Part shown: positions 11,310 through 21,700 of the stretch, piece after piece
Layout: every line of letters begins with the position of its first letter
How positions within the stretch are numbered: the first letter of the stretch is position 1
Assembly (NCBI GenBank): GCA_033239525.1
Contig: BSYO01000002.1
Location: 13,798,626 to 13,862,625, forward strand
Origin: Nepenthes gracilis
Taxonomy: Eukaryota > Streptophyta > Magnoliopsida > Caryophyllales > Nepenthaceae
Direction: 5' to 3'
DNA length: 64,000 nucleotides
Translations under genes and position numbers: made by a program
The notes under the pieces: model-generated
Database searches by the model: none
The model's input: the letters and a program-made list of their open reading frames with translations, nothing else
Told to the model about the DNA's origin: nothing

Positions 11310-13060
11310 ACCCGAGCACAAGCCAGTGCTCCAGTAATGGAGGTCGTTGCCCAAAATGAAGATCCCCCTGTTGTGAACCAAGGGAACAACCATCCAGAGC
11401 TTGACGTCCACCACCTGGCTGCGGATATGGGCAATATCAAAATGGTCCTCCGTGCCCTATGCGATAACACGGGGACTCCCTGGCCGGGAGCTGCCCCTCC
11501 AGCATCTCAGGCCTCCTCCTCCAAGAGAGCGAGGCGCCGTGCAGCGGCCCACAGGAGACGATCCAACCAGCTCGACAACGCCGCGGCCCAAGCGGTCCCC
11601 AACGAAATCGACCCCAACGAGGCAGAAAGTCATCCCAACCGCAACAATCGAGGGGATAGCCCTGAGCGGCGTAACCCCCGCAACTCGGCGGCAGGCTCCA
11701 ACAGTGAGCAGCCTACTTAGGCAGAGAGTCGGCATCCCCGTTAAGCTCAACCGCACCTCTAGGACCCCACGGAGCTCCGCGATGTCATCAACGTGCGGAG
11801 AGGTATTGCCGACCCGTCGATGGAGGAGAAGGTCAAAGTGTTGTGGGACATCCTGCATAAGGAGAGGCCCACACGATCCTCCGCCGACCTTTGGAGATCG
11901 CCCTTCGCGATGAACTTGCGGACCCAACTATTGCCGAACAAGTTCAAGATGCCAGTCCTGGAGGGTTACGACGGAAGCAAGGACCCGATGGACCATCTCA
12001 ACTGCTTTCGTACCCACTTATCTCTACAAGGAGCAAGTGAGGACCTGATGTGCCAGTGTTTTCTCGTCACCCTCAGGGGGGACGCGTTGCTCTGGTTCCA
12101 TGGTCTCCCTCCAAACTCCATACGCTCCTTCGATGAGTTAGCCGACAGTTTCCTAAGCCAGTTTGCCTCCAGCCGCAGAGAGGAAAGGCAACCATGGCAC
12201 TTGGTCCGCCTCCGCCAGAAGTCGGACGAAAGCCTAAAGCAGTTCCTCAACCGTTTCATCACCAAGGCGCGGCGGATCCCACAACTCTCTGACGAGCTGA
12301 AGCTCAATGCCTTCGTCGCCACCCTAGCGGCGGGGGATTTTTTCAAGCACCTGTCGCACCAGCGCCCTCAAACCTTCCGGGAGGCTGAGGCCATCGTCAG
12401 GGCGTACATCATGGCCGAAGAGGCCAATGAGGCAAAGGGCCGTGAGCGAGCGGACCGGCCCCCAGAAGCCCCCAAGACAACTGGTGGGCAAAAGAGGGAC
12501 AGGGACAGCCAGCGCTTCCTCGAGCGCCGTAGGGCCTAGAAAGGATTACGGGCGATCCTCCCTGACTCCCCTGAATGACAGCCACACCAACATCCTGATG
12601 TAGATCTAGGATGAGAAGTTCTTCAAGTGGCCGAAAACACTAAAAGGTCCCAGCGGCAGTTACCAGACCAAATACTGCCAGTACCATCGCTGCCTGGGAC
12701 ACTCAATTGAGAACTGTCGGACCCTACAGCAAGAGATAGAGGACCTGATCCGCCACGGACACCTCAAATGGTTTGTGAAGAGTTCGGGGTAGGGACCCGC
12801 GACCTCGGAGGGTGAAGCCAGCTAGCCTCCGAGGGCCCGCACAGCCACCGGCGTGGTCAACATGATCTCCACCACGGCCGTCGTGGATGCCAGGTGTGGG
12901 AAGCCGGAGACAACTTCTAGCAACAAGCGAGCGAGGATATGGGTTAGGAATGATGTCATTAACTTTAGCAGCGACGATATGGCTCATGTAACCTCCCCCA
13001 TACTGATCCCCTTGTTGTATCTACCCTCGTTTCAGGCGATGGGGACGACTACCAACTGAA
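11310..13060 (+). pseudogene. gag of element D
   Basis: Capsid/nucleocapsid polyprotein. The N-terminus (11310-11717) contains 'VNTRAQAS', matching the gag starts of A and C, followed by a basic, Pro/Ala-rich linker. After stops at 11718 and just beyond, the same frame carries the capsid core (11793-12539): 'MPVLEGYDGSKDPMDHLNCF', 'SSRREERQPWHL' and 'LNAFVATLAAGDFFKHL'. A frame change near 12542 leads to the nucleocapsid part with a C..H...GH....C knuckle ('CQYHRCLGHSIENC'). Stops at 12537, ~12601, ~12607, 12789 and ~12823 are TAG where A or the frame indicates Gln (CAG). Confidence 0.88.
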
Positions 13061-13740
13061 ACGAGTCTTCATTGATAATAGAAGTTCACAAAATTTACTG
13101 TATCTCAGCACCTTCTTTAAACTTGGATTAAAACGAAGCCAGATGAAAATTGCCAACGGACCCTTGTACGGCCTGGACAACGAGCTAGTCCCTGTACAAA
13201 GGATAGTCCAGCTGGAGGTCACTATGGGAACTCACCCGCGCTCTGTGACGCGAGAGCTGGGGTTCCTCATTGTTGACCTACCGTCTGTCTACAACGCCAT
13301 ATTGGGCAGACCCTTCCTCACGACCTTCACAGCCGTGACTTCCATCCCGCACCTAAAGGTGAAGTTCCCAACCCCGTGGGGTGTGGGAGAAGCTCTTGGA
13401 GACCAGGAGATGGGACAGACATGCTACCTATCTCAGATCAACCTTGCGGTACCATGCTACCTGGACAAAGATCTTGACCTCCGCGACGAGACCCTACTGT
13501 AGCAGGCCTAGTCGGGAGAAGAAACTGAGGCGGTCCCTTTAAACCTTTCCGAATTGAAAAGTTGCGTCAACGTGGGCAGATTTCTCCAGCCCGTAGAACG
13601 TGACCGACTGATTACCTTCCTCAGGGTCAACTACGACGTGTTTTCCTGGGATCCTGTTGACATGACCGGGATACCGGCCGATGTGATTGTCCACAAGCTG
13701 GGCCTTGACTCGAGCTGAAAGCCCGTTCGGTAGAAGTGCA
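13061..13740 (+). pseudogene. Aspartic protease region of element D
   Basis: Cuts the polyprotein. The active-site loop near 13060-13085 reads 'FIDNRSS' where gypsy proteases have Asp-x-Gly-Ser; the Gly has become Arg (element A has Glu there). The fold continues through 'VYNAILGRPFLT' (about 13288-13323), the typical second half, to TAG stops near 13500 and 13512. Both TAGs stand where A has CAG in 'TLQQAQSGE'. The linker to RT follows. With the Gly lost and several stops, it is not functional. Confidence 0.82.
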
Positions 13741-13754
13741 GGAACCACTCCGTC

Positions 13755-14995
13755 GAGAAGTTGATCGCCATAAGGGAAGAGGTGAAGAGACTCTTGGACG
13801 CAGGATTCATCCGAGAAGTTCAATATCCGGAGTGGCTATCCAACGTCGTGCCAGTGAAGAAGAGCAGCGGCAAGTGGCGAATGTGCGTTGATTTCACTGA
13901 TGTAAATAAGGCTTGCCTCAAGGACAGTTTTCCTCTCCCTAGGATTGACCAGCTACTGGACTCCACGTCTGGGCACGAGCTCCTGAGCTTCATGGACGTG
14001 TACTCCGGCTACAACCAGATTCGGATGGACCCAGAAGATGAGGAGCATACCTCCTTCATGACTGACCAGGGGACATACTGCTACAAGATGATGCCCTTCG
14101 GACTCAAGAATGTGGGCACAACCTATCAACGCCTGGTGAACAAGATATTCGAGGCCCAGATTGGACGAAATGTGGAGGTATACGTCGACGATATGTTTGT
14201 AAAGAGCAAAGTTGCAGGCGATCACGTCAACGACTTGGAGGAGACATTTCAGGTCCTCCGGCAGCACGGGATGAAGCTCAACCCCGCCAAGTGTGCCTTC
14301 GGAGTGACCTCAGGAAAGTTTTTGGGCTTCATCATATCCCGGTGCGGTATTGAAGCCAACCCAGAGAAAATCAAGGCCATCCTCGACCTGAACCCCCCGC
14401 GGACGATAAAAGAAGTGCAGAAACTTACCGGACGAATAGCAGCCCTTTCGCGATTCCTCGCTAAGTCAGCAGAAAAGTACCTACTCTTTTTCAAGGCGCT
14501 AAGAGGCACCAAATCGCTGGGATTCAGGTGGAGCGATGAAAGCGACAAAGCTTTCAGAGAGTTGAAGACGTACCTCGCCAGCCTGCCGCTCCTAAGCTCG
14601 CTGCGCGAGGGAGAGGAACTTTACCTCTACTTGGCTACGTCGGCGGCGGCTCTCAATTCCGTGCTGGTTAGGGAGCACGAGGGCGTGCAGCGACCGGTGT
14701 ACTACGTAAGCTAGGTGCTGATGAATGTGGAGGCCCGCTATCCGCACATCGAAAGGATGGCACTCGCTCTCATCTATTCGGCGCAGAAGCTGTGGCCTAC
14801 TTCCAGTCACATCGGATCGTCGTACCGATAGATCAGCCACTGAAGTCGATCTTGTAGAAGCCGGAGACGTCCAGACAATTGGTCAACTAGGCTGTCAAGC
14901 TAGGAGAGTTCGACCTGGAATTCCGTCCTCGACCAGCCGTAAAGGGACAGGCCTTAGCCGACTTCATCGTTGAGGCAGCAACCCCAGCTCAAGAA
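13755..14995 (+). pseudogene. Reverse transcriptase and RNase H of element D
   Basis: Copies the RNA genome into DNA. An open frame (13761-14714) holds the RT fingers ('VVPVKKSSGKWRMCVDF'), 'SFPLPRIDQLLD', 'FMDVYSGYNQIRM', 'GTYCYKMMPFGLKN' and the catalytic 'VYVDDM' at about 14180. The connection and RNase H domain follow ('FRELKTYLASLPLL', 'LYLYLATSAAALNSVLVRE', 'RPVYYVS'). TAG at 14713 replaces a Gln codon. A frameshift near 14793 leads into 'HRIVVPIDQPLKSIL', then another TAG, and 'KLGEFDLEFRPRP'. RT itself is one of the best-kept parts; the polyprotein is broken. Confidence 0.92.
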
Positions 14996-14999
14996 GATG

Positions 15000-15460
15000 T
15001 CGATGGCTCAGAAAATGTGGAAGAACGCGACACTCCGGTGTGGACCCTGAATGTGGACGGGTCATCCACTCAAGCAGGTAGCAAAGCCGGAGTCATGCTG
15101 AAGACGTCGGAGGGTACAGAAATCACGTACTCCGTCGCACTGGCCTTCCCGGCTTCCAACAATGTGGCAGAGTTCGAGGCCCTCCTCGCGGGCCTGCGCC
15201 TAGCCAGGGAATGTTCCGCGCGGTCATTTGTCGTGCGCAATGACTCCGAGCTTTTGGTCAACCAGGTGAAGGGGAACTTTGACGCATCGAACCCATGACT
15301 TGTGAGGTACTTGGCGAAGGCGAAGGCCCTAATCCCTGAGTTCGACCGGTTCATGATTGAGCATATCCCCAGGTCCGACAATGAGCGCACTGATCGACTA
15401 GCCCGGGACGCGGCTACTGGATCCCTGGAACAGTGCGCCAGAGAACCCAGGGAGGTCCTA
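15000..15460 (+). pseudogene. Second (archaeal-type) RNase H of element D
   Basis: An extra RNase H-like domain between RNase H and integrase, a known feature of the plant Tat lineage. All four acidic positions can be seen: Asp in 'LNVDGSS' (~15050), Glu in 'NVAEFEALLAGL' (~15175), Asp in 'RNDSELLVNQVKG' (~15245) and Asp in 'RTDRLARDA' (~15390). One TGA stop at 15296-15298 stands where 'NP(R)LVRYLAKAKAL' is expected, i.e. CGA to TGA. The domain continues from the RT frame without a separate start. Confidence 0.85.
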
Positions 15461-15559
15461 ACCGCACCTAGCATTGACGCCGAAGAACAGGAAGTACTGT
15501 GGGTCGACGCAGGAAGCAATTGGATGATGCCGTATGTGAAGTACCTGGCCGAAGGAACC

Positions 15560-16756
15560 CTCCCCTAGGATACCAATGAAGCCAAGCGGATTAAGAAGAT
15601 AGCAGGGTGGTACACGATCCTCAACGGGAGACTGTACAGGCAGGGATACTCCACTCCCCTCTTGAAATGCCTAACTCTAGAAGAAGCCGAGTACGCGCTG
15701 AGCGAAGTACACCTTGGACTATGTGGCTCGCACATCAGGGGTACGAACCTCGCGCTCAATGTCATGCGGCAAGGGTTCTATTGGCTAACCATGAAGCGAG
15801 ACACTATGGAGTTCGTCTGAAAATGTGAGAGTTGCCAGGTCCACGGCCCCATGACGCATCAGCCGCACACGGAGCTGCACTGCCTCTAGTCCTAGTGGCC
15901 GTTCGCGCAATGGGGGCTCGACATACTTGGACCTGTACCTTTGGCTTCCGGACAGAGAAAATTCTTGATTGTTGGCCTTGACTACTTCACCAAATGGGTA
16001 GAAGCTGCCCCTCTTGCCAAGATTACCGAGCAGAATGTGACGAAATTCCTCCGCCAGGGTATCGTTTGCCGCTTCAGGATTCCTGAGGTCGTGGTGACTA
16101 ACAACGGAACCCAGTTTATCGGCAAGAGGTTCACAAAGTACTGCCGCGACCTCCACATCAAGCTGATCCATACGTCCGTGGCGCATCCCCAGGCCAACGG
16201 ATAGGTTGAGGTCACCAACCGCACGTTGCTGCACGGATTGAAGACCAAACTGGAAGACGCAGGGGGCTCCTGGGTTGAAGACCTACCATCCGTGCTCTGG
16301 TTGTATCGAACGACCCCGCGGGAGTCGACGAGGGAGACGCCTTTCCACCTCTGCTTTGGGGCTGAGGCTGTGGTCCCCGTGGAGGTGGGGATGCCAAGCC
16401 TGCGGGTCGAATGCTTCGACCCAGCCACCAACAAACAGAGGCTCCGGGAAAGCTTAGACCTGCTCTCGGAGGTTCAAGATGCTGCACGACTGCGGACCGC
16501 GACCTATCAATAGCGCGTTGCGCGATACTACAATAAGGGGGTAAAGGCACGCCCTCTCGAAGTTGGAGATCTTGTCATCCGGAGTGTAGATGCTGCGGGA
16601 AAAATTACAAATAGGAATAAACTCTCCCCTGGATGGGAGGGACCATTCCTCGTCTCCGCAATCCTCCGGAAAGGAGCAAACAAGCTGCGCGCCCAGAACG
16701 GCAAACTAGTCCCGCGGACTTGGAACGCCACCAACTTAAGAAAGTATTACCAATAA
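15560..16756 (+). pseudogene. Integrase of element D
   Basis: Inserts the cDNA into the genome. The N-terminal zinc region ends in 'KCESCQ' (~15820-15840). The catalytic core has 'GLDYFTKWVEAAPL' (first Asp, ~15975), 'VTNNGTQFIGKRF' (~16095, where the second catalytic Asp has become Asn; A keeps Asp) and 'VEVTNRTLLHGL' with the Glu (~16205). The C-terminal module 'VKARPLEVGDLVIR' ... 'LSPGWEGPFLVS' ends at TAA 16754-16756. Stops at 15567, ~15819, ~15888, 16201 and 16512 are mostly TAG. Confidence 0.9.
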
Positions 16757-16828
16757 TGCTACATCAGCCCAGGTGAGACACGCACGTGCATCATAATGAA
16801 TGCTTGAACATGTGTAATGCCTTTCGTT

Positions 16829-16834
16829 AATAAA
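16829..16834 (+). terminator. Sense poly(A) signal after pol of element D
   Basis: AATAAA 73 bases after the pol stop. Elements A (43733-43728) and B (61268-61263) have AATAAA at almost the same distance, on their own sense strand. Confidence 0.55.
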
Positions 16835-17586
16835 ATCACTTTTCCTGTTATCTTGCATCTCCATTTGTGTGAATTATTGACATGCATAGCGTTCTTAAAT
16901 CAAAACGACCTAGACTGCCCCTAAGTTGGTAGGACAATCGTCCGTCTGCAAAGCAATCCCTTGGCCGTGCGCCAAGCGGCCCGAGAGCGGCCACAAAGAA
17001 CCTCACCCATGTGGCAGGCAAGCCTGAAAGGACATTCATCTATTATGGCTCTACGCCAATCAATCCAGGCAGTTAAAACATTAGGCATGGGGACTTTTGA
17101 ATTCCCCGATCTACGGCCAGCAAAACCTTAGGGGGTAAGTATCGCAGGCGTGTGGCGACCTTCTTGTGCAGAAGAGAGCACCCACAGTCTACAATGGTCG
17201 TGGGCTAGGACCTTAAACTTGGTGATTATTGCGCCTTGAGCAGGGGCTGCACACCTCCCGCGAACATACGCGACCAAGGCCTAGACCCTGGAGTCTGGTT
17301 GCCGTGGCCTGAAAACCCGGCTGACCCTTGCTGTGGCTCCACAGGACTTGCGACAACATCCACCCTACCGGATCGAGCTTCCCATCAAACGCGTGAGTTA
17401 CAACGACATCCTCTGACGAAGGATGAGCATTAGCGCAAAAGGCCCTTAGATAGGGCCTTGGCAAAAATAGCTCAGCGAGCTTAGCGTTCAAATACGGGGC
17501 GTGACCCCACGGATCACATTAAACGAAAGTTGTGAGAAGCACACCACATCAGACGAAAACAAGTGCGAAAGAAGAAAGAGCCACTC
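16835..17586. other. Spacer between pol and the antisense units of D
   Basis: Moderate-GC sequence without a recognisable domain on either strand. It lies between the convergent sense and antisense poly(A) signals. Confidence 0.5.
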
Positions 17587-17592
17587 TTTATT
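17587..17592 (-). terminator. Poly(A) signal of antisense unit I (D)
   Basis: AATAAA on the minus strand, about 78 bases after the stop codon of antisense gene I (17670). Confidence 0.55.
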
Positions 17593-17669
17593 CATTTGCC
17601 AAGAACAAGTAAAATACAGAAGCAAGGGATGATGACAAAGGACAGCCAAACAACCTATACAGATGGAGG

Positions 17670-19599
17670 CTACTCGGGTGGACAGGACGAAGCGGCCTCC
17701 TTGTGGAAGTTCCTCAGGTGGGACGCCACTTGGATCCCGGCGTTCCCCAGATGGAAAACTCCTTTCGGTACGTGAGGAGCCACCAGGGAAGCGATCTTGC
17801 GACACAAGCGAATACCGTCCCAATACCGGGTATCCATCACGAGCTGCGACTTCGACGAAGAAAGCCGACCAACCAGGCTTTGTGCCATACATGCGTTGTC
17901 ATCCTCCGTAGCGCGAGGCGGGCTTCCAGGTTGCCCCACTTTTCGCTGCAAGTGCTTGTTCTCCTCTTGCACCCGTTTGCTATCCTCTCGAAGGGAGGTG
18001 ACCCGGGCCCTTGCGCGATAGATGGCTTGCTGCAAGCCCCTGTGGAGGAGGACGGACAGCTCGTCAAAAGGTTTAACATCTCTAGAAGCCTGCAAAGGAA
18101 ACGGTGTTAGGAGAATCCCCAAAACATGCAACAGCAGAGAAAAGTCAGACCAGAGCAGTTATACCTGAGTAGGAGCAGCGCTCGGAGAGCAGGCAAGATC
18201 ACCTGGCGGAGCCCCTTCCTGAGGCTCCTCTCCTTCGCCTGCCGAAGGCGAGTTAGCTGGAATGGTGGCAGTCGTAGGAGCGCTCGGGGGCTCCGACCCC
18301 GAGGACGTCCCGGCTGCCCCCTCACTAGCTCCCGCCGGATCAGTGACCAGGGCGACTCCTTCCTCCGACAGTGAAGCTACGTCCTCAAGGATCCCTCCCT
18401 CCGAAATGGGCTCCACGAAGTTAACAGTCGACTCCACCAGCCCCCTTGTCTCCGATGTCGACGCGGGCGTTGCCGAACATCGCCCCTCTGGGTCATCAAG
18501 GTCTAGAACGTCATCCAACACTCCCGGAGTGGCATCCACGAAGACCTCAGCAACGGAATGAGCGAGAGGCCCCTCAGCGGGTCGAGACTCCGCCTCACAG
18601 ACTTCGAGCATGGCTAGCCCCGCGGCCGAAGTCGATGACGGCACGTCAGTCTCCCCGTGGTGGCCCGTGCTCGTAGCAGCCTTTAGGACCGAAGTCCAAA
18701 CCTCAATTGAAGAACTGGAAACTTGCCTTTGAGACCTCCGTGTCGAAGTCCCTCCGGCCTCCCTCAACCTCTTTAGGGGGGCCTCAACCTCTTCGTCGTC
18801 TGAGGACGACTGCAACAATGAGCAGCTCTCCTCCTTGTCCCCTCCGGACGATCGGGGAACGGCTGCATTCCCAGGTTCTCTCTTACCAGGACCGGCGACT
18901 CCCCATCCCGACGGAGGCCCCCACTTGGAGGCCTCGAAAGTGATAGATGTCAAGAAGTAACCTTGGATGGAGAACTTCGCCTTCTCAGATTTAATGGCGG
19001 TGATCAACTCTGCCACCCCTACAGCATCCTCGGCCGGCGGATTTTCCAGGAAGAACCCTGAAATTGGGCCCCACACGCGCAAGAGCTCAGAATCGGAGGG
19101 CTCCTGTAGGAAGAAGAATCGATCCTTCCATCCCTTTACTGAATCGGGGTTGGTTCCATGAAAATGGAAACCCGTCTTCGGCGACATCGATACCCAATCT
19201 CCCGACTCCGTGAATTGAAAAATTAGCCTTGCTGCCTCGGAGTCGAAAGAGCCACCGTGGAGTTGGGCAAAGATGCACAGCGACACCAAATAACGCAAAG
19301 CGTTGGGATGAAGCCTCGCCACTGGAACTCCCAGCCCATCTACCAGCCCGTACGAGTGCCACGACATGGGATAACGAAGCCCCCATCAGGTAGTGCTCGT
19401 ACACTGTGATATAGCCCGTTGGGGGGGCCCTGGCTCTATCCAATGCACCCGGAGCACGGTAACTCCAATCGCTAGGGAGGTCGTAATCGACCATGAGGGC
19501 GGCAATAGCACTCGCAATCAGGATGGATTTTGTGTTGTGAACGCCATGGCGACTTGCCCTGGGAGCTTGGGAAGAAGAACTCTCGCTCTTTTTCGCCAT
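17670..19599 (-). pseudogene. Antisense gene I of element D: conserved domain, acidic region, coiled coil; two exons
   Basis: A gene on the strand opposite gag-pol. Start at ATG 19599-19597 (Met-Ala-Lys-Lys), 81 bases after a TATA-like box. Residues ~60-75 hold 'PPTGYITVYEHYL'. A frameshift near 19370 follows, then 'VPVARLHPNALRYLVSLCIF', 'GDWVSMSPKTGFHF' and 'GWKDRFFFLQ'. The same pattern occurs in A (41843 on) and B. Next comes a Ser/Glu/Pro-rich acidic stretch (to 18165). A 75-base GT-AG intron (18164-18090) keeps phase. Exon 2 (18089-17670) is predicted coiled coil ('LREDSKRVQEENKHLQRKV'). The domain pattern recalls the plant 'putative gypsy type transposon' family (Pfam Transposase_28); that is inference. 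Function unknown. Only one frameshift breaks it. Confidence 0.8.
18090..18164 (-). other. Intron of antisense gene I (D), 75 bases
   Basis: On the minus strand: CAG|GTATAACTG ... TTTCCTTTGCAG|GCTTC. Both exons are in phase 0 across the junction, and reading through would hit TAA directly after the donor GTA. Element A has a 75-base intron at the same place in its homologous gene. Confidence 0.72.
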
Positions 19600-19669
19600 G
19601 TCTCTCTCTCTCTCGACGTAGGTTTGCTACAGGAAAAATCTCAGCAGGAGGAGAAAGCCGTTCCGACTG

Positions 19670-19742
19670 GTTTAAATAAGCAATAGAAGGCCAGCAGGCA
19701 GGAAACGTAAGCGACGCCCACCGCAGGTGACTGGGACACGTG
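19670..19742 (-). promoter_or_regulatory. Promoter of antisense gene I (D): G-box and TATA box
   Basis: Minus-strand CTTATTTAAAC (19680-19670), a TATA-like box 70-80 bases before the ATG, with CACGTG at 19742-19737 about 57 bases further upstream. The same two-part layout precedes antisense genes in A and B and gene II of D. Confidence 0.6.
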
Positions 19743-19973
19743 CTAGCTTCGTAGCACATCGCAAGGCCCGATGTCACCCGCAATCATGGCAGGCGCCAGA
19801 CTGACAAGTGCGTCGCCTCAGTCGTCTGACAGGAGTCCACGCTGGCGCCTCCGCATTAAATGAAGGCTCACGATAGTGAAGCCCACGAAGGGGCACATGG
19901 GAGAATAAAACGAAGAACGGAAATCCCGAGATGAAGAGTACAGAAGGCGGAGCAGTGCGATAAAATAACGAAT

Positions 19974-19979
19974 TTTATT
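19974..19979 (-). terminator. Poly(A) signal of antisense unit II (D)
   Basis: AATAAA on the minus strand, 64 bases after the stop at 20043. Confidence 0.5.
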
Positions 19980-20042
19980 GCAACGGCGAGTCTCATTATA
20001 ATGGCAAAAAAAAAAAAAAACGCCGACAATGGTGGTTATCTA

Positions 20043-20624
20043 TTAGCGATCCAAACGGCCCGTGGAGGAGCTTGGGGCGTGATAATCCACCAGCTGCTCG
20101 CGCGTTCGGGCGTGGAAGTTGCGAGAGTCCAAAACGTCGACTCGAAAGTCCGAATCCTCCAGCAAGGCCAGCCTTCGGCTAAGCCTGATAGCATCACGGT
20201 AACTCCTCTCCAGAGAAAGATTTACACCCTCCGGCCGGAGCCTTGTCCTCATCTCTGTCCGCAGCCTCACGACCTCAGCCCCATGTTGTTGCCGCAGTTG
20301 CTCGATCTCCCCTTCAGGGGCCAGCATGCGGGCCTGAGCCGCCACATTGGCACCGATGAGGCGCGAAGTCCTGGCCTCCGACTCAGCCCATACACCCTCC
20401 AGATGCGCCACGTGAGCCCTCAGCTTCTCCACCTCAGCCGCTGCGCCCCCGCACGCCTCAACCCCCTCGAAACCCAGAGGCACACGCAGAAACTAAGTAG
20501 GACCCGCGACTGTGGCTTCGGAGCGAGCCCCTCCTGGAGTGTCAGCTCCCAAAGCCCAGGGAGCGTGTAAACCAAACTCGGACTCATCAGAAGAACGCTT
20601 CGATTCATGAAAGGAATCCTCCAT
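20043..20624 (-). pseudogene. Antisense gene II of element D: coiled-coil protein
   Basis: Start at ATG 20624-20622 ('MEDSFHESKRSSDESEFG'), ~104 bases after a TATA-like box. One in-frame TAG (20495-20493) splits it; the same frame then continues for ~145 codons to 20043. The product is Glu/Arg/Ala-rich with long heptad-like runs ('AAAEVEKLRAHVAHLEGVW', 'EIEQLRQQHGAEVVRLRTEM'), so a coiled coil is likely. Its end ('YRDAIRLSRRLALLEDSDF') resembles the end of gene I ('DGIRLCRKIASL') and of the gene in A ('GRRVARLIDPDF'). It thus looks like a second, shortened member of the same family. Function unknown. Confidence 0.7.
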
Positions 20625-20717
20625 CAACTTCACAGTGAGAAAACGCACACGGAGAAAGCAAGCAACTGATAAGCACGCAGGCACGAGGAAATGCAAGGTT
20701 CCAGAACAAAATGGCGC

Positions 20718-20805
20718 GTTTAAATAAGTAAGTTCTTCTCCCGAAAGTGGCGGCGTAAAGAAGACAAAGGGCGCCAGAGCTTGGCCAACGGGCACCCTCC
20801 ACGTG
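20718..20805 (-). promoter_or_regulatory. Promoter of antisense gene II (D): G-box and TATA box
   Basis: Minus-strand CTTATTTAAAC (20728-20718), identical in its core to the box of gene I, with CACGTG at 20805-20800, ~72 bases upstream. Confidence 0.6.
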
Positions 20806-21029
20806 GAAAGTCCCTGAAGCCTCGCTCGTTTCCTAGGCAAGATGTCACGACGCCACGCCTCTTGACCGCGCAGGCATTAAATGCGCCAGTCACACCAGGG
20901 GACGTGACCACCAATAGTGGCCCCTCTGATTCCACGGAGTAGAATGCAGATCGCCAGAAGAAAATGACTAGCAAAGAAAAGAAGCACGCACAAAGAAAGG
21001 AAGAAAATGAAGGTTAAAGGGCTACTTCT

Positions 21030-21648
21030 TTTATTAATTGATACTTTCTTACAAAGTACAAGATCTACAGCTATAATGCTGCGAGAAAGATGAAGGAAGA
21101 CGACGGTGCGAGGCCCCGGGAGCCCTTGTGATGACCTAGATGAGCTTGGAGAACGTGATCTCCATGAGATCCCCGTGGCCAGCAGCCGTCGGTAGTTCAC
21201 CAATCGAACGAAGGCAGTCATGAGGAGCACCCCCAGAGATGGAAGCCGCCGAAATGCTATCCATCGGGGTGGGATCAGCACCGAGGCCGAAAAGCACTCG
21301 GGAAAGTAGGGGAAGCACCCCCCGACTCCCTCGCTGGGTTTTTGGCCTCTCCCTCTTCGTGGTCTGCGCTCGAGCTTAGCGAGTTAGAGAGCATGTGCGG
21401 CACCCTCCGCCAGTGGGAAACATCCCCGCGGAGGTTCCGCCCTGGCTCTACCCCGCGTCAGGAGAGCCACAGTTGAAGAGAGGGTGCACGACTACAGCAG
21501 AATGGCCGAACCACTCTCGTTACCATGAGGAGCGAACTGCAATACGGGAGTTAGAACGGTCTTCATCAAGAATTTTGGGCATCCGGCTGATCCATCCAAC
21601 TCCTTCTCGGACCCCCACCGAGGGCGGGGTGAGCCAGAATCTTCTCAT
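21030..21648 (-). pseudogene. Antisense unit III of element D, decayed
   Basis: A third unit with the same layout: a TATA-like box at 21710-21701, a possible ATG at 21648-21646, short frames (to 21520, and 21318-21136), and AATAAA on the minus strand near 21035-21030. No domain is recognised in the short products ('MDSISAASISGGAPHDCL' and others). I call it a unit mainly from its position and signals. Confidence 0.45.
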
Positions 21649-21700
21649 TGCTTCTCCAAAGGTTGCCAAGGGATGTGCTCCACTAGCTTTGGTGCCCCTC

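Noticed and set aside
10741..11720. Open frames starting inside the LTR of D (ATG near 10741 and 11121)
   Set aside because: They lie in the LTR R/U5 region; the second runs in frame into gag, but the conserved gag text begins only near 11310, so those starts are not gag starts.
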